Part shown: positions 8,808 through 16,972 of the stretch, piece after piece
How positions within the stretch are numbered: the first letter of the stretch is position 1
Layout of the letters: each line of letters begins with the position of its first letter
Origin: Opitutaceae bacterium
GTDB lineage: Bacteria > Verrucomicrobiota > Verrucomicrobiia > Opitutales > Opitutaceae
NCBI GenBank assembly: GCA_028691845.1
Contig: JAQUYL010000004.1
Span: forward strand, 62,001-126,000
Direction of reading: 5' to 3'
Length of the DNA stretch: 64,000 bases
The notes under the pieces: model-generated
The model's input: the letters and a program-made list of their open reading frames with translations, nothing else
Database searches by the model: none
What the model was told of the DNA's origin: nothing
Program-made: the position numbers and the translations under genes

Positions 8808-9584
8808 TCACAGCGAGAAACCCTCGCCCAGATAAACCGAGCGGACCTTCGAGTGTTCCACGATTTTCGCGGGGGGACCCTCGATCAGGATCCTGCCGCC
8901 ATGGAGAATGTAGGCGCGGTCCACGATGCTCAGCGTGTCACGGACATTGTGATCGGTGATGAGGATACCGATGCCCCGTTTTTTCAGATGGAGGATGAGC
9001 TCGCGAATTTCCCCGACGGCGATCGGATCGACTCCGGCAAGCGGCTCGTCCATCATGATGAAGCTCGGCCGGCTGGCCAGGGCGCGGGCGATTTCCACCC
9101 GGCGACGTTCTCCCCCGGAAAGGGCAAGCGCGGCGATCTGGCGCAGATGGGTGATGGCGAATTCCTCCAGCAGGGCGTGGAGAGACCGCCCGACCTCCGC
9201 GCGTGACAACGGCTGCAGTTGAAGGATCGACATGAGGTTCTGCTCGACGGTCAATCCGCGAAAAATGGAAGACTCCTGCGGCAAGAAGCCGATGCCGGCG
9301 CGCGCCCGGCGATACATCGACATGGACGTGATGTCCCGGCCGTCGAGGAGGATGGAGCCGCCGTCGGGGTGGAGCAATCCGGCCAAAAGATGGAAGCAGG
9401 TGGTCTTGCCGGCACCGTTGGGTCCGAGCAGGGCGACGGCCTCGCCCCGCCTTACCGTGAGACTGACCTGCTGCAACACGGATCGTTTCTGGTAATTTTT
9501 TTGCAGGTTGACGCCCGCCAGGCTGTCGCGTGGCGCGGTGGACGGGTCGGGCGCGGCGGCTGCGGCTTTGGTTTCAGGTTCCAT
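8808..9584 (-). CDS. lptB: LptB-type lipid-export ABC ATPase
   Basis: A 258-residue ABC ATPase with Walker A GPNGAGKTT, signature LSGGERRRVEIARAL, Walker B and catalytic Glu in MMDEPLAGVDP, and the switch histidine in ITDHNVRDTL. The last two strings are hallmarks of LptB, the cytoplasmic motor of the LptB2FG lipopolysaccharide extractor. About 20 residues rich in Ala and Pro precede the ABC fold. Its start overlaps the 3' end of the upstream membrane-protein gene by 11 bp, so the two are probably co-translated. No lptA or lptC is adjacent. Confidence 0.93.
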   Translation of the reverse strand: MEPETKAAAAAPDPSTAPRDSLAGVNLQKNYQKRSVLQQVSLTVRRGEAVALLGPNGAGKTTCFHLLAGLLHPDGGSILLDGRDITSMSMYRRARAGIGFLPQESSIFRGLTVEQNLMSILQLQPLSRAEVGRSLHALLEEFAITHLRQIAALALSGGERRRVEIARALASRPSFIMMDEPLAGVDPIAVGEIRELILHLKKRGIGILITDHNVRDTLSIVDRAYILHGGRILIEGPPAKIVEHSKVRSVYLGEGFSL

Positions 9585-10323
9585 CGGTAGGCTCGGCGGT
9601 CGGGGCGAAGATCAGCTGGGGCGTCTCCCGCAAGGCGGCATGATACACCCAGTGCGGCCCGGTCATGATCTGGTTGTGCAAATCGTAAAACGGGGGTTTG
9701 CGACGGAAACCCGGATTGGGCAGGTCCTCGACGCGAAGGCCAACCAGCGGTTCGCCCCGGTGGTGAGCCTGAAGGTAGCGATCGACATGGAGGGCGCAGA
9801 TCCACTGGGGTCGTTCGGTCCGGGCAGTCGAGTTGCGAATCTGAAAACGGATGAGAGAGGCGATCAGAAAACAGCAAACCGCCCCGCCCAAGCCAACCGT
9901 CAGCACGGCTCCAGGCCCAGCCGAGGAGGTGGCGACCCCAAAAAACAGCCCGCCAAAGACGGCGGCAAGCGCGTTGAAATTAGAATAATTGGGGCTGTAC
10001 CACGGATGGCTCAGGCTGACATCCTCGGGCGAGAGCTCGCGCAGGACTTCGGTCGCCGCGGCCGTGGTGGCAGCGAACCGGCCGACGGTCAGCGGCTGGG
10101 CGAGGTCGCGGGATTGGCGGATGGCTTCCAGCAGGCCGAAGGCACTGAACTGCGGCATGGCCGCCTTCACCACCGGCTCCCGCCGAAAAAAGTCCTCGAT
10201 CATCAGGCGAAAATCCTCCTGCGGGGCGGCCCGGCGTTCCAGGGCACGCAACCGCTCATACAGGCTGTCGCTGGTTTCGGTTCTGCCCGATTCGGCTCTC
10301 CAGCAATTGTTCTCGGTCATCAT
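9574..10323 (-). CDS. unrecognised protein with two central transmembrane helices
   Basis: A 249-residue protein that I do not recognise. It starts with ATGATG after the strong ribosome-binding sequence GGAGGCG. About 110 soluble residues are followed by two adjacent hydrophobic segments (about 117-135 and 140-160) and a roughly 90-residue soluble tail ending in conserved-looking aromatic and proline-rich stretches (GPHWVYHAAL). It sits between the flippase and lptB, overlaps lptB by 11 bp and the upstream 23-codon ORF by 4 bp. This argues for a function tied to the lipid exporter. It does not look like LptC, which has one N-terminal helix and a jellyroll. Confidence 0.75.
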   Translation of the reverse strand: MMTENNCWRAESGRTETSDSLYERLRALERRAAPQEDFRLMIEDFFRREPVVKAAMPQFSAFGLLEAIRQSRDLAQPLTVGRFAATTAAATEVLRELSPEDVSLSHPWYSPNYSNFNALAAVFGGLFFGVATSSAGPGAVLTVGLGGAVCCFLIASLIRFQIRNSTARTERPQWICALHVDRYLQAHHRGEPLVGLRVEDLPNPGFRRKPPFYDLHNQIMTGPHWVYHAALRETPQLIFAPTAEPTDGT

Positions 10324-10391
10324 TCGCCTCCAGTAGCGGGTTTATGAGTCGCGCAATCAAGCGAAACCTGGGGATATTCTTCGTGGCTCAT
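10320..10391 (-). CDS. possible 23-codon ORF linking flippase and downstream gene
   Basis: A 23-codon reading frame whose ATG overlaps the flippase stop (ATGA at 10391-10388) and whose stop overlaps the start of the next gene. Its last codons contain that gene's ribosome-binding site. The geometry suggests a translational bridge or a very small protein. The peptide has no hydrophobic segment and no recognised motif. The alternative is chance, since the stretch is only 72 bp. Confidence 0.25.
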   Translation of the reverse strand: MSHEEYPQVSLDCATHKPATGGE

Positions 10392-11734
10392 GCCGTCCCC
10401 TCCTCCGGTTTGCGGCGAAGAATGCGGCGGGCGGCGTAGGCCAGGATGCCGGCGTTCAGACTGGCGTAGGCCACCGCGGCCATGCCGACTCCGCTGAGTC
10501 CGCAGGGGCCGATCAGTCCGAAGAGCATTGGCACATAGACGGCCAGCGGCACTGTGCCCGCTACGGCGATGGTCCGAATCCGCCCGGCCGCCATCAACAA
10601 CGGCTCCAAGGTCACGCTCAGGGTCCCAATCACGCCGGCGGCGGCCAACCAGATCATGACCGAATTCGCCCCGACGAAATTCTGCCCGGCCACGAGCCTC
10701 AGCAGGGGCTTGCCGAACAACAACAGGAGCAAAAAGAGCATCGCCACGACCGCGCCCATCCAACCGGTGATCTTCATTACCACCTGACGGCTCTGGGTAT
10801 GCTCCCCGGTGGCGTTCAGACGCGCCAGCTCAGTGTAGAGCGATGGGACCAGCAGTTTGGAGTTGGCCCGTTCGAACAGGGCGGTGATCTGCTGGGCCAC
10901 CTTGAACAGGCCGGCGGCGCCGGTATCGGCCAGGCTGCCGATCGCAAGCAGAGGCAGCTGCGTATCCGCCAAACCGATCGTTGTGGTCCATTGCAGCCAG
11001 AGGACGAACCGCCAGATCCCCGGCTCCGGATTCAATATCTGGCGCAGCGACGGGCGCGCGGAGGATGCCAGCCGCGCCTGCCAAAGCGTGTAGCGGGCGG
11101 CCAGCACCAGAGTCAACCGGCCGACCAACAGGGCCACAAACCACGCCACCAGGAATCCAAACAAATCGGCATGGAGCAGAAGCATCAGCAGTGCCGCCAG
11201 CAGGCGCAGCACCGGCTCGACCGTGCTTTGATAGGCCAGCAGATTGAATCGGTCGAAAAGACGCAGGACGCCGTTGGACGTCTGCGAGAGATTCATGATC
11301 GCCACGGCGGCGAACCAATAGATCAGCGTCAAGCGGTGCAGGTTGTCGACCAGATCGAACTGGTTGAACGCCCATTCAGCCGCCACCGCCATGCCTCCCC
11401 AGGCGAGCACGGTGCCCATCAGATCGAGCACAATGCCGAAGCGGATGAGGCGGCGCAGCCGCGCGACATCGGGCGCTCCGGCCAGGGCGAGGGAACCGAA
11501 CCGCACCAACATTTCCTTCGAACCGAAGGTGCTGAATTGGGCGATGGTCAGGGCCAACGCATGGATCAGCACCAACGCGCCGAAATCCTGCGGTCCCAGC
11601 GCGCGAGCCGCGATGGCGAGGTAGCCGAGGGAGCAGACTGCCTGCACACCGCGGCCGGCCGCGAGGCGGCCCGCATTGCGCAGGGGTTTGGTCCAATCGG
11701 GACGAGCGGACGGCGCGCCGGAACGGGTGGACAT
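10388..11734 (-). CDS. polysaccharide/lipid-linked flippase, Wzx/MATE-like (MOP superfamily)
   Basis: A 448-residue integral membrane protein with about 12-14 hydrophobic helices and the Wzx N-terminal pattern: a charged start, NAGRLAAGRGVQ, then ARALGPQDFGALVLIHAL. This family moves undecaprenyl-linked oligosaccharides or lipids across the inner membrane. The start at 11734 (MSTRSGAP) is preferred; another ATG lies five codons upstream. Its stop overlaps the 23-codon ORF, so it heads a leftward unit flippase, small ORF, membrane protein, lptB. In this context it may flip the locus's own lipid or an O-antigen-type substrate. Which one is not visible. Confidence 0.8.
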   Translation of the reverse strand: MSTRSGAPSARPDWTKPLRNAGRLAAGRGVQAVCSLGYLAIAARALGPQDFGALVLIHALALTIAQFSTFGSKEMLVRFGSLALAGAPDVARLRRLIRFGIVLDLMGTVLAWGGMAVAAEWAFNQFDLVDNLHRLTLIYWFAAVAIMNLSQTSNGVLRLFDRFNLLAYQSTVEPVLRLLAALLMLLLHADLFGFLVAWFVALLVGRLTLVLAARYTLWQARLASSARPSLRQILNPEPGIWRFVLWLQWTTTIGLADTQLPLLAIGSLADTGAAGLFKVAQQITALFERANSKLLVPSLYTELARLNATGEHTQSRQVVMKITGWMGAVVAMLFLLLLLFGKPLLRLVAGQNFVGANSVMIWLAAAGVIGTLSVTLEPLLMAAGRIRTIAVAGTVPLAVYVPMLFGLIGPCGLSGVGMAAVAYASLNAGILAYAARRILRRKPEEGTA

Positions 11735-12070
11735 GATGAAGGCATGCATAACGTCCGCTTTATCGATAACAAGTCAGCGTTGTTACGCAGAACGTGAAGC
11801 ACCTGTTCCCGCAGTCCATGCCGCAGGGGGCAGAAGTTCGCGGCGGCGCTGCCAGCCGGCACGCCGCCCTCGCTGCGAGGCTGGAGGGGAGACGGCGGCA
11901 ACGACGCCGGCAGCGCACCGGCCATCGATCCACCCGGAACCGACGATCTTCCGCCGGACAGGCGCTGCTGCAATGTGAGACAGGGAGTGTGTGGTCGCTC
12001 CTCCCACAAATGCGGTGAGAATCGTGCTCGCCCGATCTGCAAGGGTTTGTCAACGTGCCTCAATAGTATT
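11735..12070. other. intergenic region upstream of the flippase and tRNA
   Basis: About 336 bases between the leftward flippase and the rightward tRNA-Leu. Short frames on both strands have no recognisable product. Promoters for both flanking units must lie here, but no convincing -35/-10 pair stands out. Confidence 0.5.
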
Positions 12071-12154
12071 GCCCGGGTGGTGGAATGGCAGACACGACGG
12101 TCTTAGAAGCCGTTGCCGCAAGGCGTGGGAGTTCGAGTCTCCCCTCGGGCACCA
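12071..12154 (+). tRNA. tRNA-Leu (anticodon UAG)
   Basis: An 84-base class II tRNA with CCA encoded. The acceptor stem pairs GCCCGGG with CTCGGGC before A-CCA. The anticodon stem ACGGT/GCCGT encloses the loop CTTAGAA, giving anticodon TAG, which reads CUA and CUG. The T arm has the usual GTTCGAGTC. The gap between anticodon and T arms holds the extra stem of a leucine tRNA. A terminator-like hairpin follows within 10 bases. Confidence 0.95.
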
Positions 12155-12161
12155 ATTTCAT

Positions 12162-12194
12162 AAGCCGCTTACTCTCAAAGTTGAGCGGCTTTTC
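12162..12194 (+). terminator. Rho-independent terminator after tRNA-Leu
   Basis: AAGCCGCT at 12162-12169 pairs with AGCGGCTT at 12184-12191 around a 14-base loop and runs into a short T tract. It begins 8 bases after the tRNA's CCA end, as expected for tRNA transcript termination. Confidence 0.7.
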
Positions 12195-12437
12195 GTTTGG
12201 TCTGTGCGACAGAGCAGACGCGCCGAGCACTCGGAGCATTCAACCATCGTTTCACGTTCAATGGCGTTAGTCCCGTGTGGTGCGAGCAGCGACAAACCAA
12301 GTCGCTCCCATGCCCAACCATCGCCACGCCGAGGAATACCCGCCGAAGGCAGTGGCGCACCCCGGGGGCGCCCCAGTCCCTCAACCGCCTGGCAGGCCAA
12401 AATCAGGCGCAGTCAAGCTGCGCCCCCTGCCCACACC

Positions 12438-14729
12438 TCATGCCGGCTGCTCCCGCAGCCAGGCCTTGAACTCGCGGACCTGCGCGGGCGTGCCCAAGGC
12501 GAGCACTTCGTCGCCGGCGAGCAGCATCTCGTCGCCACCAGGGTTCAGGATGCGCCGGCCCTCGCGGCGGATGCCGGAGACCTGCACGCCGTGCGCCTTC
12601 GTCGGTGACAGCTCTGCCAACGTCCGGCCGGCCGCGCAGCTCCAGGTCGGTACCGAAAGCGACAGCATGCAGACCTCCTCGAAAACCGAATCGGGCTGCG
12701 GAGAGACCGACACCGCGCCGAGGAACTCGCATCCCGCCTTCACCTGCTCCGTTGTGCCCATCAACAGCACCCGGTCCCGGGGATACAGCACCCGGTCGGG
12801 TCCCGGCAGCGGGATCATGCAGCCCTGCCGCTCGATGCCCACGACCGAGCAGCCGAAGCGCGAACGCAGCCTGAGCTCCGCGATGCTCTTGGTCGCGCAG
12901 TCCGCGAGGTATGGCAGCATGCATTCCACGACCTGCAAGTCCCACTCCTCGTGCGCCTGCAGCCAGGGCGGCGCGGTCGCGGTCATCGGCGCTCCCGGCG
13001 CCTCGATGATGCTGTGCAGTTCCACCTCGAGCTGGCTGTGCCAGTAGATCAGCTGGTGGCGCAGCAGGAAGAGGGCGGCGACCGCCACCAGGGCGCTGCC
13101 GAGGAGGAGCCAGCGCGCCGTGCCCTCGGCCGGCAGCACCGCCGTCAGCCAGAAGAACAGCCCCGTCCCCGCCACGATCTTGATGCTCGTCTCCACCACC
13201 GGCGTGAGCCGGGCCGCGTTGGCCAGGCCCGTCGTTGCCACCTGCGCGTACAGCAGGGCCAGCACCGAGATGTTGCGCCAGATCGCGACCAGCGGCGCCA
13301 GGGCAACGAGGGTCAGCGCCGGCCAGAACAGCAACTGCGGTCCGTGCGGGAACAGCCAGTCGCGGCCGAGCCATTCCTCCACCACGGCAAACAACTGCTC
13401 GGAGAAGATCAGCAGGCCGCTGACGAACAGGATCTCCACCCCGATCTGCACGAGGCGTTTGCGGCTGAGCCGCCACAGCGGGTTGCTCTTCTGTTGCACC
13501 GCCAGGCGCTCCAGCCAGGCGTGGTAGTAACCCAGCCAGTCATTGAGCCACCGTGGCTGGCCCGCCATGAGCTTGGCCGAGATCAGCCCGGCGTGACGCG
13601 TGAGCACAGGCGTTGCCAGCGTCGTCAGCAGCGACACGCCCACCGCCATGGCGTAGAAACGTTCCGGCACCACCGCCGCCGTGACGCCCAGTTGGGCGAT
13701 AATGAAGGCGAACTCGCCGATCGGCGTGAGCATCAGGCCCGTGCGCACCGCCTCGCGCGCTGGCTTGCCCACCAGCACCAGTGCGAGCGAACACGAGAGG
13801 GGGCGCACCACGAGAGAGAAGAGCGACACCCCCACGATCAGCCCGGCCGACGCCCATACCTGCCGGAGGTCGATCTGCATGCCGATCGCCACGAAAAACA
13901 CCGCGCTGAACACGTCGCGCATGCCAGCAAAGGTGTGCTCGACTTGATGCCGGTGCGGCGTTTCCGCCACGATCGTGCCGAGCAGGAACGCTCCCAGCGC
14001 GAGCGAATATCCGGCATGGTTCGCGACGATCGCCATGCCGAAAAGCAGCGCCGCCATGCCCAAGGTCTGCAGTTCCTCGTCGACCGTCAAGCTCATGCGC
14101 TTGAGCAGCCACGGGAACAGCAGCAGGCCCCCGATGATCGCCAGAACGACGAACGCCCCCATCAGCCCGAGCGTCTGGCCGATCCCCGCCGCCTGGACTT
14201 CCGAAAGGTGCACGATTGAACCGAGCAGCGTCAGCATCACGACGGCGACGATGTCCTCCATCACGGTCACCGTCATCGCCATCTGACTCGTATGCTCGTG
14301 GGCATTGCCCAGTTCTTGCTGGATCTTGCTGATGATTGCCGACGACGAGGTCACCAGCATCGCCGCGAGAAACAGGCCCTCGGTCGGGTTCCAGCCCGTT
14401 GCCGTCGCCATGAGGCGGGTGAGGTAATAGACGCCCACTGCGCCGGCGAAGGTCGCGAACAGCAGCGCCAGTCCCAGGCGGCGCAGCTTGCGCAGGCTCA
14501 GCCGCAGCCCGATGCCGAACATCAGGAAAACGAGGCCGACCTGCGCCGCCGTCTCGATACGCGCGAGATCGGTCACCAGCGAGAACGGCGGCGTGTAAGG
14601 ACCAACCACCATGCCCGCGGCGAGGAACCCCACCACGACCGACAGTCCGATCCGCTGGCAGAGCCACCCGACCACACCCGCCACCACGAGGATCACCGCC
14701 AAGTCTTGAATGAAATAAATGCCTTGCAT
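12438..14729 (-). CDS. KefB-like CPA2 monovalent cation:proton antiporter with two RCK_C domains
   Basis: A 763-residue protein. Residues about 5-380 are a Na+/H+-exchanger-type membrane domain with AQVGLVFLMFGIG, LVTSSSAI and the paired MLTPIGEFAFIIAQLG typical of CPA2/KefB carriers. About 390-560 adds a linker and several further hydrophobic helices not found in standard KefB. About 595-763 forms two consecutive TrkA-C (RCK_C) domains, with no NAD-binding RCK_N domain between. It should exchange K+ or Na+ for protons at the inner membrane, gated by a ligand on the RCK_C pair. The ATG at 14729 is chosen because the first helix follows at once. Confidence 0.88.
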   Translation of the reverse strand: MQGIYFIQDLAVILVVAGVVGWLCQRIGLSVVVGFLAAGMVVGPYTPPFSLVTDLARIETAAQVGLVFLMFGIGLRLSLRKLRRLGLALLFATFAGAVGVYYLTRLMATATGWNPTEGLFLAAMLVTSSSAIISKIQQELGNAHEHTSQMAMTVTVMEDIVAVVMLTLLGSIVHLSEVQAAGIGQTLGLMGAFVVLAIIGGLLLFPWLLKRMSLTVDEELQTLGMAALLFGMAIVANHAGYSLALGAFLLGTIVAETPHRHQVEHTFAGMRDVFSAVFFVAIGMQIDLRQVWASAGLIVGVSLFSLVVRPLSCSLALVLVGKPAREAVRTGLMLTPIGEFAFIIAQLGVTAAVVPERFYAMAVGVSLLTTLATPVLTRHAGLISAKLMAGQPRWLNDWLGYYHAWLERLAVQQKSNPLWRLSRKRLVQIGVEILFVSGLLIFSEQLFAVVEEWLGRDWLFPHGPQLLFWPALTLVALAPLVAIWRNISVLALLYAQVATTGLANAARLTPVVETSIKIVAGTGLFFWLTAVLPAEGTARWLLLGSALVAVAALFLLRHQLIYWHSQLEVELHSIIEAPGAPMTATAPPWLQAHEEWDLQVVECMLPYLADCATKSIAELRLRSRFGCSVVGIERQGCMIPLPGPDRVLYPRDRVLLMGTTEQVKAGCEFLGAVSVSPQPDSVFEEVCMLSLSVPTWSCAAGRTLAELSPTKAHGVQVSGIRREGRRILNPGGDEMLLAGDEVLALGTPAQVREFKAWLREQPA

Positions 14730-15697
14730 GTTGGGTGCGGGTTGCCCACGAGGACGCGGACAACCGCAGCCGCCGTCAAGCCCGGGTTCCCTCGCAGCCG
14801 GAATTTCCGACCCGGGAGCACCGGTTCGGCCACAGGCCATTGCATCGTGCCCGGACGCTGTCAGGGGGAGCGACTGCGCAGCATGCGGGGGCCCCTGCCC
14901 GGTCGGGGACGAGCCACCATGTCGGGCAGTTTCGTGGCGGCCGCCGCATGGCGGATCGGTCCGACATGACAGCCTCCAACAAGAAGAAATTGGGTATAGG
15001 GCAGTCTAGGGGTATGCAGAACCATCAAGGCCCAGCATCTTGTGTGGCAAATAACACCTATCTCACTACCGGCCTAGAATATTGGGCTCTACTGATGTAC
15101 CTTACCAGATTGAACAGTGAACCAAGGCACAGGCATGAGACCTTTCCTCCCGTGTTTTTTCAGAGATAAGAAACTGTGCTACCTGGTTTTAAGTTCAGCG
15201 AGGAGTGCCCCTCTCTCATAAAAACCGGACCGGCCTTGTGTTGGTTTTCCGGAGGGCCCTGTGAATGAAAGAGCATCCCAAGTGAGCATTCGGCCTTGAA
15301 CGACCGTTCCTCCCGCCCAATCAACGGAGCCTACTTCAGTGTTTAACGAATGCCTCGGCATTCAGCCCCGGAGGGAAGGCTGCCTTGGCTTCCGCAATTG
15401 TAGGACAAATAAACCGAGCCAGCGTGTCATCGTTCACCCAATCGCCATCCTTCCTTCCAGCCGCGGCCCGTAGCGACATCTGAGGTATCCGAAACGAAAT
15501 ACACTTTGCATCTCTTCTTGTCGGAATTGTTGTTGTTCCGCCCAGGAGGCGCGGCGGGGAAGCGCGGCCTCTGCGGGCGGAATCCGGCAACCGCGCGCCG
15601 CCCCCATCGGCCCTCAGGCGGGACGCGTTTGCCTTCGAGTCGCCGCCCCACTCCTGCGGGCCTAGGGTAACGGACGGAATTTCTGTCTGCCCGATTG
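14730..15697. other. long non-coding stretch with an AT-richer core
   Basis: Nearly one kilobase without a convincing gene. The ends resemble the GC-rich chromosome, while about 14990-15540 is clearly less GC-rich and has no recognisable product on either strand. An imperfect hairpin lies at about 15537-15588 (TCCGCCC pairing with GGGCGGA). This may be a decayed insertion or gene remnant. A 143-codon leftward frame (15336-15767) shows no family features and overlaps the end of the third permease gene. Confidence 0.4.
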
Positions 15698-16810
15698 CTA
15701 ACGCATCCGCCCGAAGAGCCAGGTGGCTATGCCGATCATCGCCAGGTTGGGCGCGCACGCCGCCCAAAGCGGTTCGATCATCCCCTCGCCGCCCAACACA
15801 TTCGCGAGGCTGAGCAGCACGTAGTAGACGAAAAACAACCCGATCGATTTCGAGACGCCGACCGCCGGGCTCACGCGCACGCCGGACACGGAAAACGGAA
15901 TCGCAATGGCCATGATGATGAGCGGCCCCAGTGTGTCGGCCAGCAACCCATAGTAGCGCACCGCGTAACGGGTGACCCTCGGGTAATCCGCCACCGTGAA
16001 ATAATCGACAATGCGCCGGAGTTCAAAGAACGACAGGTCGACCGGCCGGCGGTCGATGAGCAGCATGAGTTCAGGGTCCTCCGTATAGCGCGAGATCGTC
16101 TTCTCGGCAAAAGGCACCGAGCGCAGCAGGTCGCCCGTCTCCGGGTCGAACCACAATTCGCGGCCGTCGGTGAAGATCCAAGCGCGGCGGGCGGCGTCGA
16201 AGCGGGCTTCACGCGCCAGCAGCCGGGTCTTTTCGCGACGCCGGGGGTCAAGCTCCGACACCGTGGCGCCATAGGCACGGCCCAGGGGGCGGCTGTAACG
16301 ATTGATGAACCAGATGTGCCCCTGCCGGACGTTGTCAAAGGTCACGCTGTAGACCAGGCCGGCGCCGGCAGAGCCCGCTTGCTGCATCTCCTTCCGCAGT
16401 TGCAGGCCATCGTAGAGACGGCGCGACTGCTCGACCGACCACGGCACCACCCGCGCATTGAGCAGCAAAGACACTCCGCAACAGACCACGCTCGCCAACC
16501 ACAGGACGCGCGTAGTGCTGAAAATATTGAGCCCGGCCCCGCAGATTGCGATGATTTCGTTGTTGCGGTGCATTTTGCTCAGGACGAACAACAGGGAAAG
16601 CAGCAGCGACAGCGGCAGCACGATCGAGAGGTAGCTGGGCATCGATACCGCAAAGTAGCGCACGACATCCCCCACCCCCGCCCCAAGGTCGATGAGGTCG
16701 CGAAAATCATTATACAGCGCCTGCATGAACAGCAGGCCCATGGTCGCCCCCAGCAACAGGGCCAGAATCTTGAGCCATTCCCGCAGCAGATACCGATCGA
16801 TGAGATTCAC
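15698..16810 (-). CDS. third LptF/LptG-family permease
   Basis: A 370-residue YjgP/YjgQ-family membrane protein. N-terminal helices follow NLIDRYLLREW, then comes the coupling segment LSKMHRNNEIIAICGAGL near residue 80, a periplasmic domain and three C-terminal helices with LGPLIIMAIAIPFS. The GTG at 16810 is preferred, because the N-terminus then matches the usual start just before the first helix; a TTG 23 codons upstream is the alternative. It stands alone, divergent from htpG. With lptF and lptG at 5.4-7.7 kb, the genome has more than one LptFG set or a separate single-subunit paralogue. Confidence 0.85.
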   Translation of the reverse strand: MNLIDRYLLREWLKILALLLGATMGLLFMQALYNDFRDLIDLGAGVGDVVRYFAVSMPSYLSIVLPLSLLLSLLFVLSKMHRNNEIIAICGAGLNIFSTTRVLWLASVVCCGVSLLLNARVVPWSVEQSRRLYDGLQLRKEMQQAGSAGAGLVYSVTFDNVRQGHIWFINRYSRPLGRAYGATVSELDPRRREKTRLLAREARFDAARRAWIFTDGRELWFDPETGDLLRSVPFAEKTISRYTEDPELMLLIDRRPVDLSFFELRRIVDYFTVADYPRVTRYAVRYYGLLADTLGPLIIMAIAIPFSVSGVRVSPAVGVSKSIGLFFVYYVLLSLANVLGGEGMIEPLWAACAPNLAMIGIATWLFGRMR

Positions 16811-16896
16811 GCGGCCCCCAGTCAATTCACCGCCGGCTCCGATGCAAAGCGAAAGGCGCGCGGGCACCCTCTCCGCCAATCCGCGCCTCGCCCCTC

Positions 16897-16924
16897 TTGA
16901 TTTCTGGCCCGCGGCTGGTAAAGT
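16897..16924 (+). promoter_or_regulatory. candidate sigma70 promoter for htpG
   Basis: TTGATT at 16897-16902 and TAAAGT at 16919-16924 are separated by 16 bases. This places a transcription start about 40 bases before the htpG ATG. No CIRCE inverted repeat is seen. Judged by eye only. Confidence 0.35.
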
Positions 16925-16972
16925 GCGCCCTCTTTTTCATCCTTCCCCCCTTAACTCCGCATCCCAAGTTCC

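Noticed and set aside
15110..15140. A possible third copy of the inverted-repeat element (GAACCAAGGCACAGGCATGAG)
   Set aside because: Only one short block resembles the element; the ends and the closing block are missing.
15336..15767. A 143-codon leftward frame downstream of the third LptF/G gene
   Set aside because: No family features, composition changes within it, and it overlaps the end of the permease gene.
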